DNA from: Bog-473 sp963817735
Lineage (GTDB): Bacteria; Actinomycetota; Acidimicrobiia; Acidimicrobiales; RAAP-2
Length of the DNA stretch: 64,000 bases
Assembly (NCBI GenBank): GCA_963817735.1
Contig: CAWFPP010000016.1
Coordinates: 124,001-188,000, forward strand
Reading direction: 5' to 3'
The notes beneath the pieces are model-generated. The model was not told where the DNA came from. It made no database searches and was given only the letters and a program-made list of their open reading frames with translations. Numbering within the stretch: the first letter of the stretch is position 1; every line of letters begins with the position of its first letter. Position numbers and translations under genes: made by a program. Shown here piece by piece: positions 53,245-62,112 of the stretch.

Positions 53245-54332
53245 GACGGGGACGCGGTGGCGCGGGCCAGCGGGAGGAGTAGGTCGACGAACCGGTCGGC
53301 GGCCGAGTCGAGCTCGAGCGCAGCCAAGCGCCGTCGTCCGGCGGCGATGACCTCGCGGCGGCGCGGCGTGTCGTGCAGCAGCGCGGCGATGGCCGAGGCC
53401 AGCGCGTAGGGGTCCTTGTCGGAGACGAGCACCCCGGCGCCACCGAGCACCTCGGGCACCGCCCCCTGGTCGAACGCCACCACCGGCACGCCCGCCGCCA
53501 TGGCCTCGACGACGGGAACGCAGAAGCCCTCGTGCTCGGACGTCACGACCAGCACGTCGGCGTGCGCGTACGCAGCCGCCACCGTGGCATCGCTCGCGTG
53601 GCCGCTGAAATGCACCGCGCCGGCCAGCCCGAGCTCGGCGACGTAGCGGTGCAGCGCGGCCACATAGGAATCGGTGGCCGGCTTGCCGACCAGCTGCAAG
53701 GTCGCGTCGGCATCGCCGTGGGCGCGGGCCACCGCGAGAGCCGCCACGGTGCTCTGGAGGCCCTTGTTGGGCGACACGCGGCCGACGGCCAGCCAGCGGG
53801 CGCCGGCGAGCGGCGGGTTGGCTGGGGGCGGCGCGCCGGTGTCCGGGGCGGTCCCCGTCGCGTCGAGGGCGGCCGACGGGGAGATCACGGCCGTCCGTGC
53901 GAAACCCGCGGCGGCCAGGTGAGCCTCGTTGTAGGCGGAGTCGGCCACGGCAAGCGCCGTGCGCGGCGCGAGCAGGCGCACGTCGCCCTGGGCGCGCAGC
54001 TGCCCCAGGGCCAGGTGGTTGTCCCACGGCGCCATCAGCTCGGGTGGCGTGACGTTGTGGTAGTTCACGACCAGGGTCTCGGACCGGCCGGCCAACCAGT
54101 GCGCCATGGCCGAGGCGGTGGCCAGCTGGTACACGACGACGTCGCCCGGCTGGGCCATGTCGGAGTAGGAGAGCACCGGCACCGTCTCGGCGGCCGTGTC
54201 CTCGTCCACGGTGTCGACGAAGATCTCGGATCGGATGCCGCTCCGGCGGGTGGCCTCGCGGAGCCGCAGGGTGTGGCGGCCCACGGCGTCGCCCCGGTGC
54301 AGCACGGGGACGAAGTGATGGATCCCGCTCAC
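53241..54332 (-). CDS. GT4-like glycosyltransferase 3
   Basis: 363 residues from GTG 54332, whose GTG overlaps the TGA of the methyltransferase in its corrected frame. VSGIHHFVPVLHRGDAVGRH, TLRLREATRRSGIRSEIF, LVVNYHNVTPPELMAPWDNH, WLAVGRVSPNKGLQSTVAAL, TSEHEGFCVPVVEAMAAGVP. As the sequence stands, the reading frame is continuous with the upstream methyltransferase because of a 1-base shift there. Confidence 0.88.
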   Translation of the reverse strand: MSGIHHFVPVLHRGDAVGRHTLRLREATRRSGIRSEIFVDTVDEDTAAETVPVLSYSDMAQPGDVVVYQLATASAMAHWLAGRSETLVVNYHNVTPPELMAPWDNHLALGQLRAQGDVRLLAPRTALAVADSAYNEAHLAAAGFARTAVISPSAALDATGTAPDTGAPPPANPPLAGARWLAVGRVSPNKGLQSTVAALAVARAHGDADATLQLVGKPATDSYVAALHRYVAELGLAGAVHFSGHASDATVAAAYAHADVLVVTSEHEGFCVPVVEAMAAGVPVVAFDQGAVPEVLGGAGVLVSDKDPYALASAIAALLHDTPRRREVIAAGRRRLAALELDSAADRFVDLLLPLARATASPS

Positions 54333-55004
54333 GCGGGGACGAGGGCCGACACGGCCACCCGGCCGTCCGGCCCGGCCCCCTCGGGCAGCGGCGCCACCTC
54401 GACGAATCCCGCCGCGCTGCAACAACAGCTCCCAGGTGGCTTCGTGGAGTGGACGGCCGTCGACGAGGTCATCGGCGGGCGCCTCTCGTGCGCCGACGGA
54501 CGCGACCGGCTCGGTGATGACGACGAGCGGCGCCCCGCGCGCCAGGACCCTCCGGCTCTGGGCCAGCAGCGGCAGGAGCGCGTGCAGGGGCAACCGGTCG
54601 ACGATGCCACTCAACACCACGCCGCCCGACGCGCCCTCGGCCCGCGAGCCCAGGTGCTCCGACGCCTCGGCGATGGTCACCGAGCAGCCGCCTTCGAGGG
54701 CCCGCAGCGCCAGCGCGCCCCGCGGTTCGACGCCGTGGGCCTCCGCGCCGCGGTCACCCAGCGCGTGCAGCAGGTCTCCCTCGCCACAGTCCGCATGGAC
54801 GATCACACCACCCGGTGTGCGGGCCATCACATGGGCCGCCACCGGGCCGGACAGCGCGCCGAGCGGCCGCGCCGGGACGAGCCAGGCCGCACCGTCCACC
54901 GGTCTGTCCTGCGCAGCCAGCCTCGCTTCGAGCGTCCCGACGCGCGCCGACAAGAAGCGGAAGGCCTCGACGACGTGTCCCATCGCCTCTTCGAGGTCCG
55001 TCAT
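54329..55004 (-). pseudogene. Methyltransferase-like protein, apparent frameshift
   Basis: ATG 55004. MTDLEEAMGHVVEAFRFLSA and RVGTLEARLAAQ form a short coiled coil, then IVHADCGEGDLLHALGD (degenerate SAM motif I), VTIAEASEHLG, VVLSGIVDRLPLHALLPLLA and HEATWELLLQR. The C-terminus is one frame away: GFVEVAPLPEGAGPDGRVAV, SALVPA, TGA. Removing one base of the run at 54408-54410 joins them as LLLQRGGFVEVAPLPEG, 224 residues. It resembles the C-terminal half of the protein at 61079. Without repair the frame fuses it to glycosyltransferase 3. Confidence 0.7.
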
Positions 55005-55323
55005 TTCGCCTTCGAGCGGGCGTCGCGCGGGTCCTTCTCGGGCGCAGACGGTCCAAGGGTCCCGTCCGCTGCTCCTCGCCGCGACCCTGGGCCAGCGCGT
55101 CGGAGAGCGCGGACGCGCCCGGGTGGTACGGCCCGTAGCGATCACCCAGGTGCGTGAAGGCGGCCAGGAAGTTCCAGGCGTCGCTGCCCTGAGGTGACAA
55201 TCGCGTGAAGGCCTGCTGCAGCGCGTCGGCCGCCCGGGCCCGGTCCTCCGGCGCCGGGTATCCGGCTTGGCCCAGATCGCCCGGCTGGTCGGCAGCGCCC
55301 GTTGGAGGATGACCGGCGGACAT
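55001..55323 (-). pseudogene. Hypothetical protein at head of glycan operon, apparent frameshift
   Basis: ATG 55323: MSAGHPPTGAADQPGDLGQA, then EDRARAADALQQAFTRLSPQ, GSDAWNFLAAFTHLGDRYGP, LAQGRGEEQRTG. Adding one G to GGG in the ACGGGACCC stretch gives TLGPSAPEKDPRDARSKAK and a TGA overlapping the ATG of the methyltransferase, 107 residues. No family recognised. The coupled overlap supports the corrected frame. Confidence 0.55.
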
Positions 55324-55428
55324 GGCGCCCGATGCTACCGGCGATGCCCCTTGCCATTCCGTGCCTGCCTGTCGTGCACCACGACGAAGGAGTACTTTCG
55401 GACGATCCCGGAAAGAGAATCGAGCAAG

Positions 55429-57783
55429 GTGAAGCACGCGCGCTGGCTGGCTACCCGTTGCACCGTCGCGGCCATCGTCGCGACGGGAGCATCCGTCGCC
55501 CTGGTCGGCGCGACCCCGTCGAGCGTGTCCGGCGATCCGGCGCAACTGCTCCTCTCCGAGACGTGGAATCCGGGCGCCGACCACCCTGGCGTCGTCCTCG
55601 ACGACGCCCCCTGTGGTGTCGCGGAATCCTCACCGGTCGAATTCAACGACGGCGGCACGCAAGGTGTCGAGGTCGGTGACCGGCAAGGTGGGCTGTACGG
55701 GCTGAATCTCGTGACGGGCGATGCCCTGCCGGGATGGGGCGGCGGCTCGGGCATGACGATCGGTTCTGGACAGGGCTGCAACCTGAGCGAGACCAGCGGA
55801 GGCATGCCCGCCGAGGGCGTCGACGGGGTCGAGGTCCCCGGGAGCCCGCCGGTTGACTCGACCGCCTCGGTCGGCAATGGCGACCTCTATTTCGGGGCCG
55901 GCAACGCGGCCTCCCCTGTCGACGGCGGCTACTACGCCTATTCGTCGAACGGGACAGAGGCCTGGAACCAGGTCGTCAGCAATCCGGCCAGCGACGACGC
56001 GCCCGACGGCGGGGTCCAGGCGTCGCTCCCGCTCGCCAACGGGGGGACGATGGTCGAGGGCGGCTCGCTCGGTCAAACGACCTACGGGCTCAACAGCGTG
56101 AACGGCACCCCGACTGCCGGCTGGCCGCAGTTCTCCGCCGACAGCGTGTTCTCCACCGCCGCGGCGGGAGACTTCTACGGCACCGGCACCGACGACTTCG
56201 CCGTCGGCGGCGCGTCATCGGCCGGGTTCGCGCTCGGGACCCACTATTCCAACGGCGGGCACGTCCGGATCTACAACGATCACGGCGGGCTGGTCTGCAG
56301 CGCCAACACCGACGAAGAGGTCGACTCGTCCCCCGCCGTCGGCCCCATACTGCCGGGCGGCGCGTACGGGATCGCCACCGGTACGGGCACGTTCTACCCA
56401 GGCGCCGGCGACGAGAACACGGTCAAGGTCTACGACACCAAGTGCAACCAGGCCTGGAGCCGGACCCTCGACGGCTCGACGGGTGGAAGCCCCGCACTCG
56501 CCGACGTGCAGGGCAACGGCCAGCTCGCCGTGGTCGAGGGGACCGTCACGGGTCCCTCCTCGGGCACCGTATGGGCGCTCAACGCCGCCACCGGTGCCCT
56601 CATCTGGAGCAGGACGCTGCCGGGGGCCGTCCTCGGCTCGGTCACCTCGGCCGACCTCACCGGCAGCGGGGCGCAGGACCTCATCGTGCCGACGAACAAC
56701 GGCTTCTACATCCTCGATGGCCCCACCGGTATTCCGGTGGCCGACATCGACGACGGTTCGGGCCACGGCGGCGTCGCCGGCACGTACGGCTTCCAAAACG
56801 CCCCACTCGTCACGGCTGATCCCAACGGTTCCATCGGGATCACGGTCGCCGGCTACTTCGGCATCGGCGGAAGCGACGTGCAGGGCATCGTGCAGCACTT
56901 CGAGGTGGCCGGGTCCGCCTCGACCAATGCCGACGCCGCGGGCGGCTGGCCGCAGTTCCACCACGACCCGTCGCTGACCGGTTTCGTCGGAGGCGGCTAC
57001 GCGCTGGGCACCTGCAACCGGCCGTCGGCGGCGCAGAGCGGGTACCTGACGGTGGCCTCCGACGGCGGGATCTTCGCCTTCGGGCAGGACTTCTGCGGCA
57101 GCACGGGGAGCACGCCGCTGAACAAAGCCGTGGTCGGCATGGCGGCGCTGCCCGGACAGGGCGGCTACTGGCTGGTCGCGTCGGACGGAGGGGTGTTCTC
57201 CTACGGCGACGCCCAGTTCTACGGCTCCACCGGCTCCCTCTCGCTCAACGCTCCCGTTGTGGGCATGGCGGCCACCCCTGACGGCAGAGGTTACTGGTTG
57301 GTGGCGTCGGACGGCGGAATTTTCTCCTACGGTGACGCCCAGTTCTACGGCTCCGCCGCGTCCGTCCCCGGGCAGGACATCGTCGGCATGGCCTCCACCC
57401 CCGACGGCGACGGCTACTGGGAGGTGAGCGCCACCGGCCGGGTTTTCTCCTTCGGGGACGCCACTCCGGCGGGCGACATCCCCTCCCTCGGCCTCCATCT
57501 CAACGGCTCCATCGTGGGCATCACGCCCGACCCGGTGACCGGTGGCTACTGGCTCGTCGGGTCGGACGGCGGCATCTTCGCCTTCGGGGCGCCGTTCTTC
57601 GGCTCCACCGGCTCCATCCACCTCAACCAGCCCGTGGTGGCCATGCAGTCCACCGGTGACGGGCAGGGCTACTGGTTCGTGGCTTCGGACGGCGGCATCT
57701 TCAACTATGGCGACGCACCCTTCCGCGGCTCCATGGGCGGGCAGCACCTGAACGAGCCCATGGTCGGCCTGGACGGGTTCTAG
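55429..57783 (+). CDS. Exported beta-propeller (FG-GAP/PQQ-like) protein with FGDA repeats
   Basis: 784 residues from GTG 55429. Signal sequence CTVAAIVATGASVALVGATP. Residues ~40-530 are propeller-like repeats (SSPVEFNDGGTQGVEVGDRQ, GGSPALADVQGNGQLAVVEG, LGSVTSADLTGSGAQDLIVP, each with Asp/Gly calcium-type loops). From ~538 six FGDA repeats follow (GYWLVASDGGVFSYGDAQFY, GSTGS). It is secreted or wall-bound, perhaps a glycan-binding or adhesion protein. Its repeat domain is homologous to that of the SpoIID protein at 48788. Confidence 0.75.
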   Translation: MKHARWLATRCTVAAIVATGASVALVGATPSSVSGDPAQLLLSETWNPGADHPGVVLDDAPCGVAESSPVEFNDGGTQGVEVGDRQGGLYGLNLVTGDALPGWGGGSGMTIGSGQGCNLSETSGGMPAEGVDGVEVPGSPPVDSTASVGNGDLYFGAGNAASPVDGGYYAYSSNGTEAWNQVVSNPASDDAPDGGVQASLPLANGGTMVEGGSLGQTTYGLNSVNGTPTAGWPQFSADSVFSTAAAGDFYGTGTDDFAVGGASSAGFALGTHYSNGGHVRIYNDHGGLVCSANTDEEVDSSPAVGPILPGGAYGIATGTGTFYPGAGDENTVKVYDTKCNQAWSRTLDGSTGGSPALADVQGNGQLAVVEGTVTGPSSGTVWALNAATGALIWSRTLPGAVLGSVTSADLTGSGAQDLIVPTNNGFYILDGPTGIPVADIDDGSGHGGVAGTYGFQNAPLVTADPNGSIGITVAGYFGIGGSDVQGIVQHFEVAGSASTNADAAGGWPQFHHDPSLTGFVGGGYALGTCNRPSAAQSGYLTVASDGGIFAFGQDFCGSTGSTPLNKAVVGMAALPGQGGYWLVASDGGVFSYGDAQFYGSTGSLSLNAPVVGMAATPDGRGYWLVASDGGIFSYGDAQFYGSAASVPGQDIVGMASTPDGDGYWEVSATGRVFSFGDATPAGDIPSLGLHLNGSIVGITPDPVTGGYWLVGSDGGIFAFGAPFFGSTGSIHLNQPVVAMQSTGDGQGYWFVASDGGIFNYGDAPFRGSMGGQHLNEPMVGLDGF

Positions 57784-57846
57784 AGACCCCACGTCCTGCG
57801 CCGCACCACCGGGAGGGCCCCGATGCCTGACCTAGAGTGACGCCCC

Positions 57847-58755
57847 ATGTTCCGGCGACCCGACAGCGAGCGCGGCCCCTCCGCCCCGCCGGGCCCGGTT
57901 GCTCCTTCGGCGCCTCCCCGCGGCCCCCTGCTCCCCTCCTACCCGCCGCACGGCTACCTGGGCCAGCTCGACCCGGCCTTCCAGGCGGCCCAGTCGAAGC
58001 GCCGCGAGGGCGCCGACCTCAGCGATTTCGTCTGGTACCACGCCTTCGAGCTGCCGGACGGCACCGTGCTCCCGGGTGTGTGGGACCTGCGGGGCCACGA
58101 GACCGCCTATCTGGGCGGGGTGGACCTCGCCGGGAAGCGCGTGCTGGAGCTCGGACCCGCCACCGGCTACCTGACCTTCTCCATGGAGCGCATGGGCGCA
58201 GAGGTGGTGGCGTTCGAGGCCGGGTTCGACGTGTCCATCGACACACTCCCCGTCAAGGGCGAGGACCAGTACCTCGAGCGGCTCCGCGTCATGCAGCAGA
58301 CCATCGACCGCAACCACGACGCCTGGTGGCACCTGCACCGCACCTTGGGCTCGTCAGCCGCGTTCGTCCAGGGGAACATCTACGACATGCCGGCCGATCT
58401 CGGGACCTTCGACATCACCGTGGTCGGGGCCATCCTGCTGCACCTGCGCGAGCCCTGGGGCGCGCTCTCCCAGGCGGCCCAGCGGACGACGGAGACGATG
58501 GTCGTCACCGAACCACTCCAGGACGACGTCGACCCGCCGGACAGCAACATCATGCGGTTCTCGCCCTCGGCCGAGCACCACCTCACCAACTGGTGGTCGA
58601 TCTACCCCGGCGCCGTCGTGTCCATGCTGGCCCGGCTCGGCTTCGGCAAGACCGAGACCACCATGCACTCGCAGCGTCACCACCTCGCCCACGACATCGG
58701 GAACGAGGCGATAGAGCAACGCATGTACACCGTCGTGGGTCGCCCCGTCTTCTGA
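57847..58755 (+). CDS. SAM-dependent methyltransferase
   Basis: 302 residues. N-terminal Pro-rich stretch (residues ~8-40), then DLRGHETAYLGGVDLAGKRV, LELGPATGYLTFSMERMGAE (motif I), VVAFEAGFDVS (motif II), FDITVVGAILLHLREPWGAL (motif IV region) and ETMVVTEPLQDD. The layout resembles CmoB-like and natural-product methyltransferases. Within this locus a sugar or glycan hydroxyl is a likely acceptor (inference). Confidence 0.8.
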   Translation: MFRRPDSERGPSAPPGPVAPSAPPRGPLLPSYPPHGYLGQLDPAFQAAQSKRREGADLSDFVWYHAFELPDGTVLPGVWDLRGHETAYLGGVDLAGKRVLELGPATGYLTFSMERMGAEVVAFEAGFDVSIDTLPVKGEDQYLERLRVMQQTIDRNHDAWWHLHRTLGSSAAFVQGNIYDMPADLGTFDITVVGAILLHLREPWGALSQAAQRTTETMVVTEPLQDDVDPPDSNIMRFSPSAEHHLTNWWSIYPGAVVSMLARLGFGKTETTMHSQRHHLAHDIGNEAIEQRMYTVVGRPVF

Positions 58756-58776
58756 TCATCGTCGGCGCGCGCCGGC

Positions 58777-59982
58777 TCAGAACAACCCGGGCGTGCCCCT
58801 CCCCCGCTGCACCACGGTAGCCAGGAACTCGTCATAGCGCTCGACCAGCACCGGCCAGCGAAAGTGGCGGTCGACGAAGAGGCGCCCGCGCCTCCCGAGC
58901 TCGTCGCGCAACGGGGCGTCGGACACCAGGCGTTCGAGCGTGGCTTCGAACTCGGGGTAGGAACTGAACCACAACCCCCCGCCCGACCGCTCGCAATGCT
59001 CCCGGGTCGGCCCGCAGGAGCCGTTCACCAAGACGGGCAGCTGCTCGACCCAGGCCTCGATCACCACGAGCGAGAAGGATTCGAGTGCCGACGGCGAGAC
59101 CGCCACGAGGGCGTCGCGCATGATGTCCCACTTGTCGGGCTCGCTCACGGCACCCGTCACGACGATGTCCGGATGCGGCTGCAGCTCGTAGCTGACCGGC
59201 CCGACCAGCGCCAGGGCGAGTGGTCCGGGGTGTCGCTCCTTGTAGGTGGCGAAGTAGGAGGCGAGCATCTTGGAGCCCTTGTGCTCGTCCACCCGCCCCA
59301 CGCTGACGAGATAGGGGCGGTCGCCCAGGCCCAACACCTCGCCGCCCGGCCGGCCGGCGGCCTCGGACTCGCCCACACCGAGGCCGAGCACGATCTGGGG
59401 ACGCTCCGCCACCTGGTACATCCGCTCGACGAGCGTCCGCTCCGACTCCGTGTAGAAGCAGAACGCGTCGGCGTCCCCGAAGGTGCCACGGAACACCGGC
59501 AGATAGAGGGCCGGCTCGTCGTGTGCCGCCGGATGGAACACGGCCGGCACCCGCACCTTGCCGATGGTCGCCACCGTCGGGTGGTAGAGGTATGGGGAGA
59601 AGGCGACCACGTCGGCATCCGACGCGACGACAGCGTCCACCAGCTGGGGGGAGACGGGACCGTTGTAGTCGACCCACCGCTCCCCCTGCTCCCGGGTCGC
59701 CAGCCGGGGGGCGAGACGGACGGTGCCGTCGAGCCCGTAGAAGTCGGGCAGGCGGCCGTGGGCCGACGGGTGCCGGTGGACGGTGACCCCGTTGATGTCG
59801 GTGCTACCCGGGGGCAGGACGTCGTCCCACGTGATGGCGTCGAGCGCGCAGGTCGTGTGGACCTCGGCCTCCCAGTCCGTCAAGGCGCGCAGGTGCTCCG
59901 CCAGCTGGCGCACCGCCGTCTCGGCGCCCCCCATGATCTCGGGACCGTAGCGAGGGGTGACGAAGGCCACTTTCTTGCTCAT
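58777..59982 (-). CDS. GT4-family glycosyltransferase 5
   Basis: 401 residues from ATG 59982 (ATGA overlap with the next gene upstream). VAFVTPRYGPEIMGGAETAV, RQLAEHLRAL (classic GT4 N-terminus with GGAE), VVAFSPYLYHPTVATIGKVR, YLVSVGRVDEHKGSKMLASY, VSPSALESFSLVVIEAWVEQ, LPVLVNGSCGPTREHCERSG. It differs from the other four, being a standard GT4 enzyme with E-x7-E nucleotide-sugar motif. Confidence 0.9.
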   Translation of the reverse strand: MSKKVAFVTPRYGPEIMGGAETAVRQLAEHLRALTDWEAEVHTTCALDAITWDDVLPPGSTDINGVTVHRHPSAHGRLPDFYGLDGTVRLAPRLATREQGERWVDYNGPVSPQLVDAVVASDADVVAFSPYLYHPTVATIGKVRVPAVFHPAAHDEPALYLPVFRGTFGDADAFCFYTESERTLVERMYQVAERPQIVLGLGVGESEAAGRPGGEVLGLGDRPYLVSVGRVDEHKGSKMLASYFATYKERHPGPLALALVGPVSYELQPHPDIVVTGAVSEPDKWDIMRDALVAVSPSALESFSLVVIEAWVEQLPVLVNGSCGPTREHCERSGGGLWFSSYPEFEATLERLVSDAPLRDELGRRGRLFVDRHFRWPVLVERYDEFLATVVQRGRGTPGLF

Positions 59983-61082
59983 GGTCGCCCGACCACCGCG
60001 GCGATGGCGTCGACGAGGTGGACGGCCACGTGGCCGGAGAGCTCGGCGGCGCGACGCGTCCCGGCGGCCGTCAACGTGGCGCGCAGGCGTCCGTCGCTGA
60101 GCACCCGGTGCACGGCCGCCGCAACATAGGAGGGGTCGGCGGCGGCCAGCACCAGCGCGGCGTCGGCCACCGTGTCGGACACCGCGCCGGCGCCGCGCGC
60201 GACGACGGGCACCCCCGCGACCATCGCCTCCACCAGAGGAACCCCGAACCCTTCGTGCGCGGACAGCGAGAGGTAGACGTCCGCGGCCGCGAAGTAGGCC
60301 GCCAGCGCGGCATCGGATACCTCTCCGGGCAGGCGCACGGCAGCGGACAAGCCGAGGTCCTGCACGAAGTCCTGCAGGGCCTTGCTGTACTCGAAGCTCG
60401 AGGTGCCACCCACCAGGTGCAGACGGGCCTCCCCGTCGTACAGCCGGCGGTAGGCCCACAGCGCCTTGACCAGCTCGTGCTGGGCCTTGGAGGGCACGAT
60501 CCGTCCGACGAACAGGATGTCGGCGCCGCCCCCCGCGCGGAGACGCGCCAACTCTGCCGCCACCCTTGGGTCGGGCGACGCGGTGACGCGGCTATAGTCC
60601 GCCAGCGCGGGCACGACCGCGGTACGCCGGCAACCGGCGCGCCGCAGCTCCTCCTCGCTGAACGGGCTCTTGGCCAGGCCGAGCAGCGCCCGCGGGGCGA
60701 GCAGCGCCAACTCGTCGGTGGCCGCCGCGGCCCGCTGCACGCTCTGGGGCTCCCAGCCCGCGAAGTACTCGGGCCCGGTGAAGTTGTGGAAGTCGAGAAT
60801 CAGCGGGAGCTCGTGCTCGGCCAGGTAGCCCGCCAGCGGCGAGGAGGTCGTGAACTGGTAGATGGCCACGTCGCCCGGCGCGGCATGCTCGGGATACATC
60901 CAGTGCTTGAACGCCTCGCTCGCCAAGTCGTCGTGGATCGCCTCGGCGAAGATCTCCGAGCGCCAGCCCGCGGCGCGCAACGCGTCGCGCAGCTTCAGCG
61001 CATGTGTCCCGGTGGCGTCGTGCGGGTTGAGGGTGGCGATGAACTGGTGCACGGCCACCGGCCCCCCGGCGGCAGCGCTCAC
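59979..61082 (-). CDS. GT4-like glycosyltransferase 4
   Basis: 367 residues from GTG 61082 (GTGA overlap). VHQFIATLNPHDATGTHALK, LRDALRAAGWRSEIF, LILDFHNFTGPEYFAGWEPQ, ILFVGRIVPSKAQHELVKAL, SLSAHEGFGVPLVEAMVAGV. It belongs to the same paralogue set as genes 1-3. Confidence 0.88.
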   Translation of the reverse strand: MSAAAGGPVAVHQFIATLNPHDATGTHALKLRDALRAAGWRSEIFAEAIHDDLASEAFKHWMYPEHAAPGDVAIYQFTTSSPLAGYLAEHELPLILDFHNFTGPEYFAGWEPQSVQRAAAATDELALLAPRALLGLAKSPFSEEELRRAGCRRTAVVPALADYSRVTASPDPRVAAELARLRAGGGADILFVGRIVPSKAQHELVKALWAYRRLYDGEARLHLVGGTSSFEYSKALQDFVQDLGLSAAVRLPGEVSDAALAAYFAAADVYLSLSAHEGFGVPLVEAMVAGVPVVARGAGAVSDTVADAALVLAAADPSYVAAAVHRVLSDGRLRATLTAAGTRRAAELSGHVAVHLVDAIAAVVGRP

Positions 61083-62089
61083 CGCTCCGCGGGTGCGTAC
61101 GGCGAGGTGATGGCGGACCGGACCGCCGTGACGAGGAAATCGGCCCCGCCCGGGGCGGACTGCGCCGCGGCGTCGTACCCGCTCTTCTGAAGGAGGCTGC
61201 ACCAGGCCTCGGGTCGCAGCGGCCGGCCGGCGGCCAGATCGGTCTCCGGCGGGGCGTCCGCCGCCTCCCATGCCTGCCGCGTGACCGAGTGCACGACGAG
61301 CGTCCCTCCCGGGGCCAGGCGGGTACCGATGGAGGCCAGCAACTGGCTGCGTTCGGCCGCGGCCATCCCCTCGACCGTGCCGCTCAGCACGATGGCACCC
61401 AGGCCGGCCGCGGCCACGGCGCGCAGATGCCCACCCACGGCTTCACAGCGCAGGTCGAGCGGACCGAGCTCCGCCCTCTCCACAATTCCGGCACGTGGGT
61501 CGACGCCGTAGCAGTCACCGCCCGCCGCCACCACGCGCCGCACGAACCAGCCGTCGCCGCACGCGGCGTGCAGCACGCGTCCGGGCGCCTTGGCCACCGC
61601 GGCGACGGCGGGCTCGACCCACCAGGCCGCGGCGTGCACCGAGGCGGGGAACTCGACCACGCCGGCAGCGGGGACGCGCTGGCCCTCCACCTGGCGTTCG
61701 AGGTCCTGTAGGCGATCGTCCACGATGTGCAGGGCACGGCTGACGGCGGACGCCGACTGGCTCATCTGGTGGGTCAGCCACCCGACGTACCAGAGGAGGA
61801 GCGACCGCATGCCCTTCTTGACAGCGGCCCCCGCCGCCCGCTCGGACTCGACCGGCACCACGGGGTCGATGAACGTCGCGGCGTCGACCATGCGCAGCGC
61901 GTCGCCCAGATCGCCGCCGCGCCCGGCGACAGGCGAGTGGGCGAGGAAGAGCTCGTCGAGCTCGCGCTCGAGCCTGGGCGGCAGATCACCCGACGCCCGC
62001 CGCAGGCGGACCTCCTCGGCGATCTCGGCCATCACCTGGGTGATGTAGGCCTGGGGATCTGCCGGCAACGTCTCGTCGGTGTCAGGCAT
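61079..62089 (-). CDS. Methyltransferase-like protein with helical N-terminus
   Basis: 336 residues from ATG 62089. Residues ~1-140 are helical with LERELDELFLAHSPVAG, WYVGWLTHQMSQSASAVS and a coiled coil (IVDDRLQDLERQVEGQ). Then the SAM-type fold: VLHAACGDGWFVRRVVAAGG, DCYGVDPRAG, AIVLSGTVEGMAAAERSQLL, LAPGGTLVVHSVTRQAWEAA and WCSLLQKSGYDAAA. It is a longer paralogue of the protein at 54329, suggesting duplication of a methyltransferase-glycosyltransferase pair. Confidence 0.8.
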   Translation of the reverse strand: MPDTDETLPADPQAYITQVMAEIAEEVRLRRASGDLPPRLERELDELFLAHSPVAGRGGDLGDALRMVDAATFIDPVVPVESERAAGAAVKKGMRSLLLWYVGWLTHQMSQSASAVSRALHIVDDRLQDLERQVEGQRVPAAGVVEFPASVHAAAWWVEPAVAAVAKAPGRVLHAACGDGWFVRRVVAAGGDCYGVDPRAGIVERAELGPLDLRCEAVGGHLRAVAAAGLGAIVLSGTVEGMAAAERSQLLASIGTRLAPGGTLVVHSVTRQAWEAADAPPETDLAAGRPLRPEAWCSLLQKSGYDAAAQSAPGGADFLVTAVRSAITSPYAPAER

Positions 62090-62112
62090 GGTGCGAGTCT
62101 GACGCGGTCCGG

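Noticed and set aside
53241..55004. Genuine methyltransferase-glycosyltransferase fusion protein
   Set aside because: The joining segment is out of frame; the corrected frame restores a family-like C-terminus and a GTGA overlap, as for the pair at 61079.
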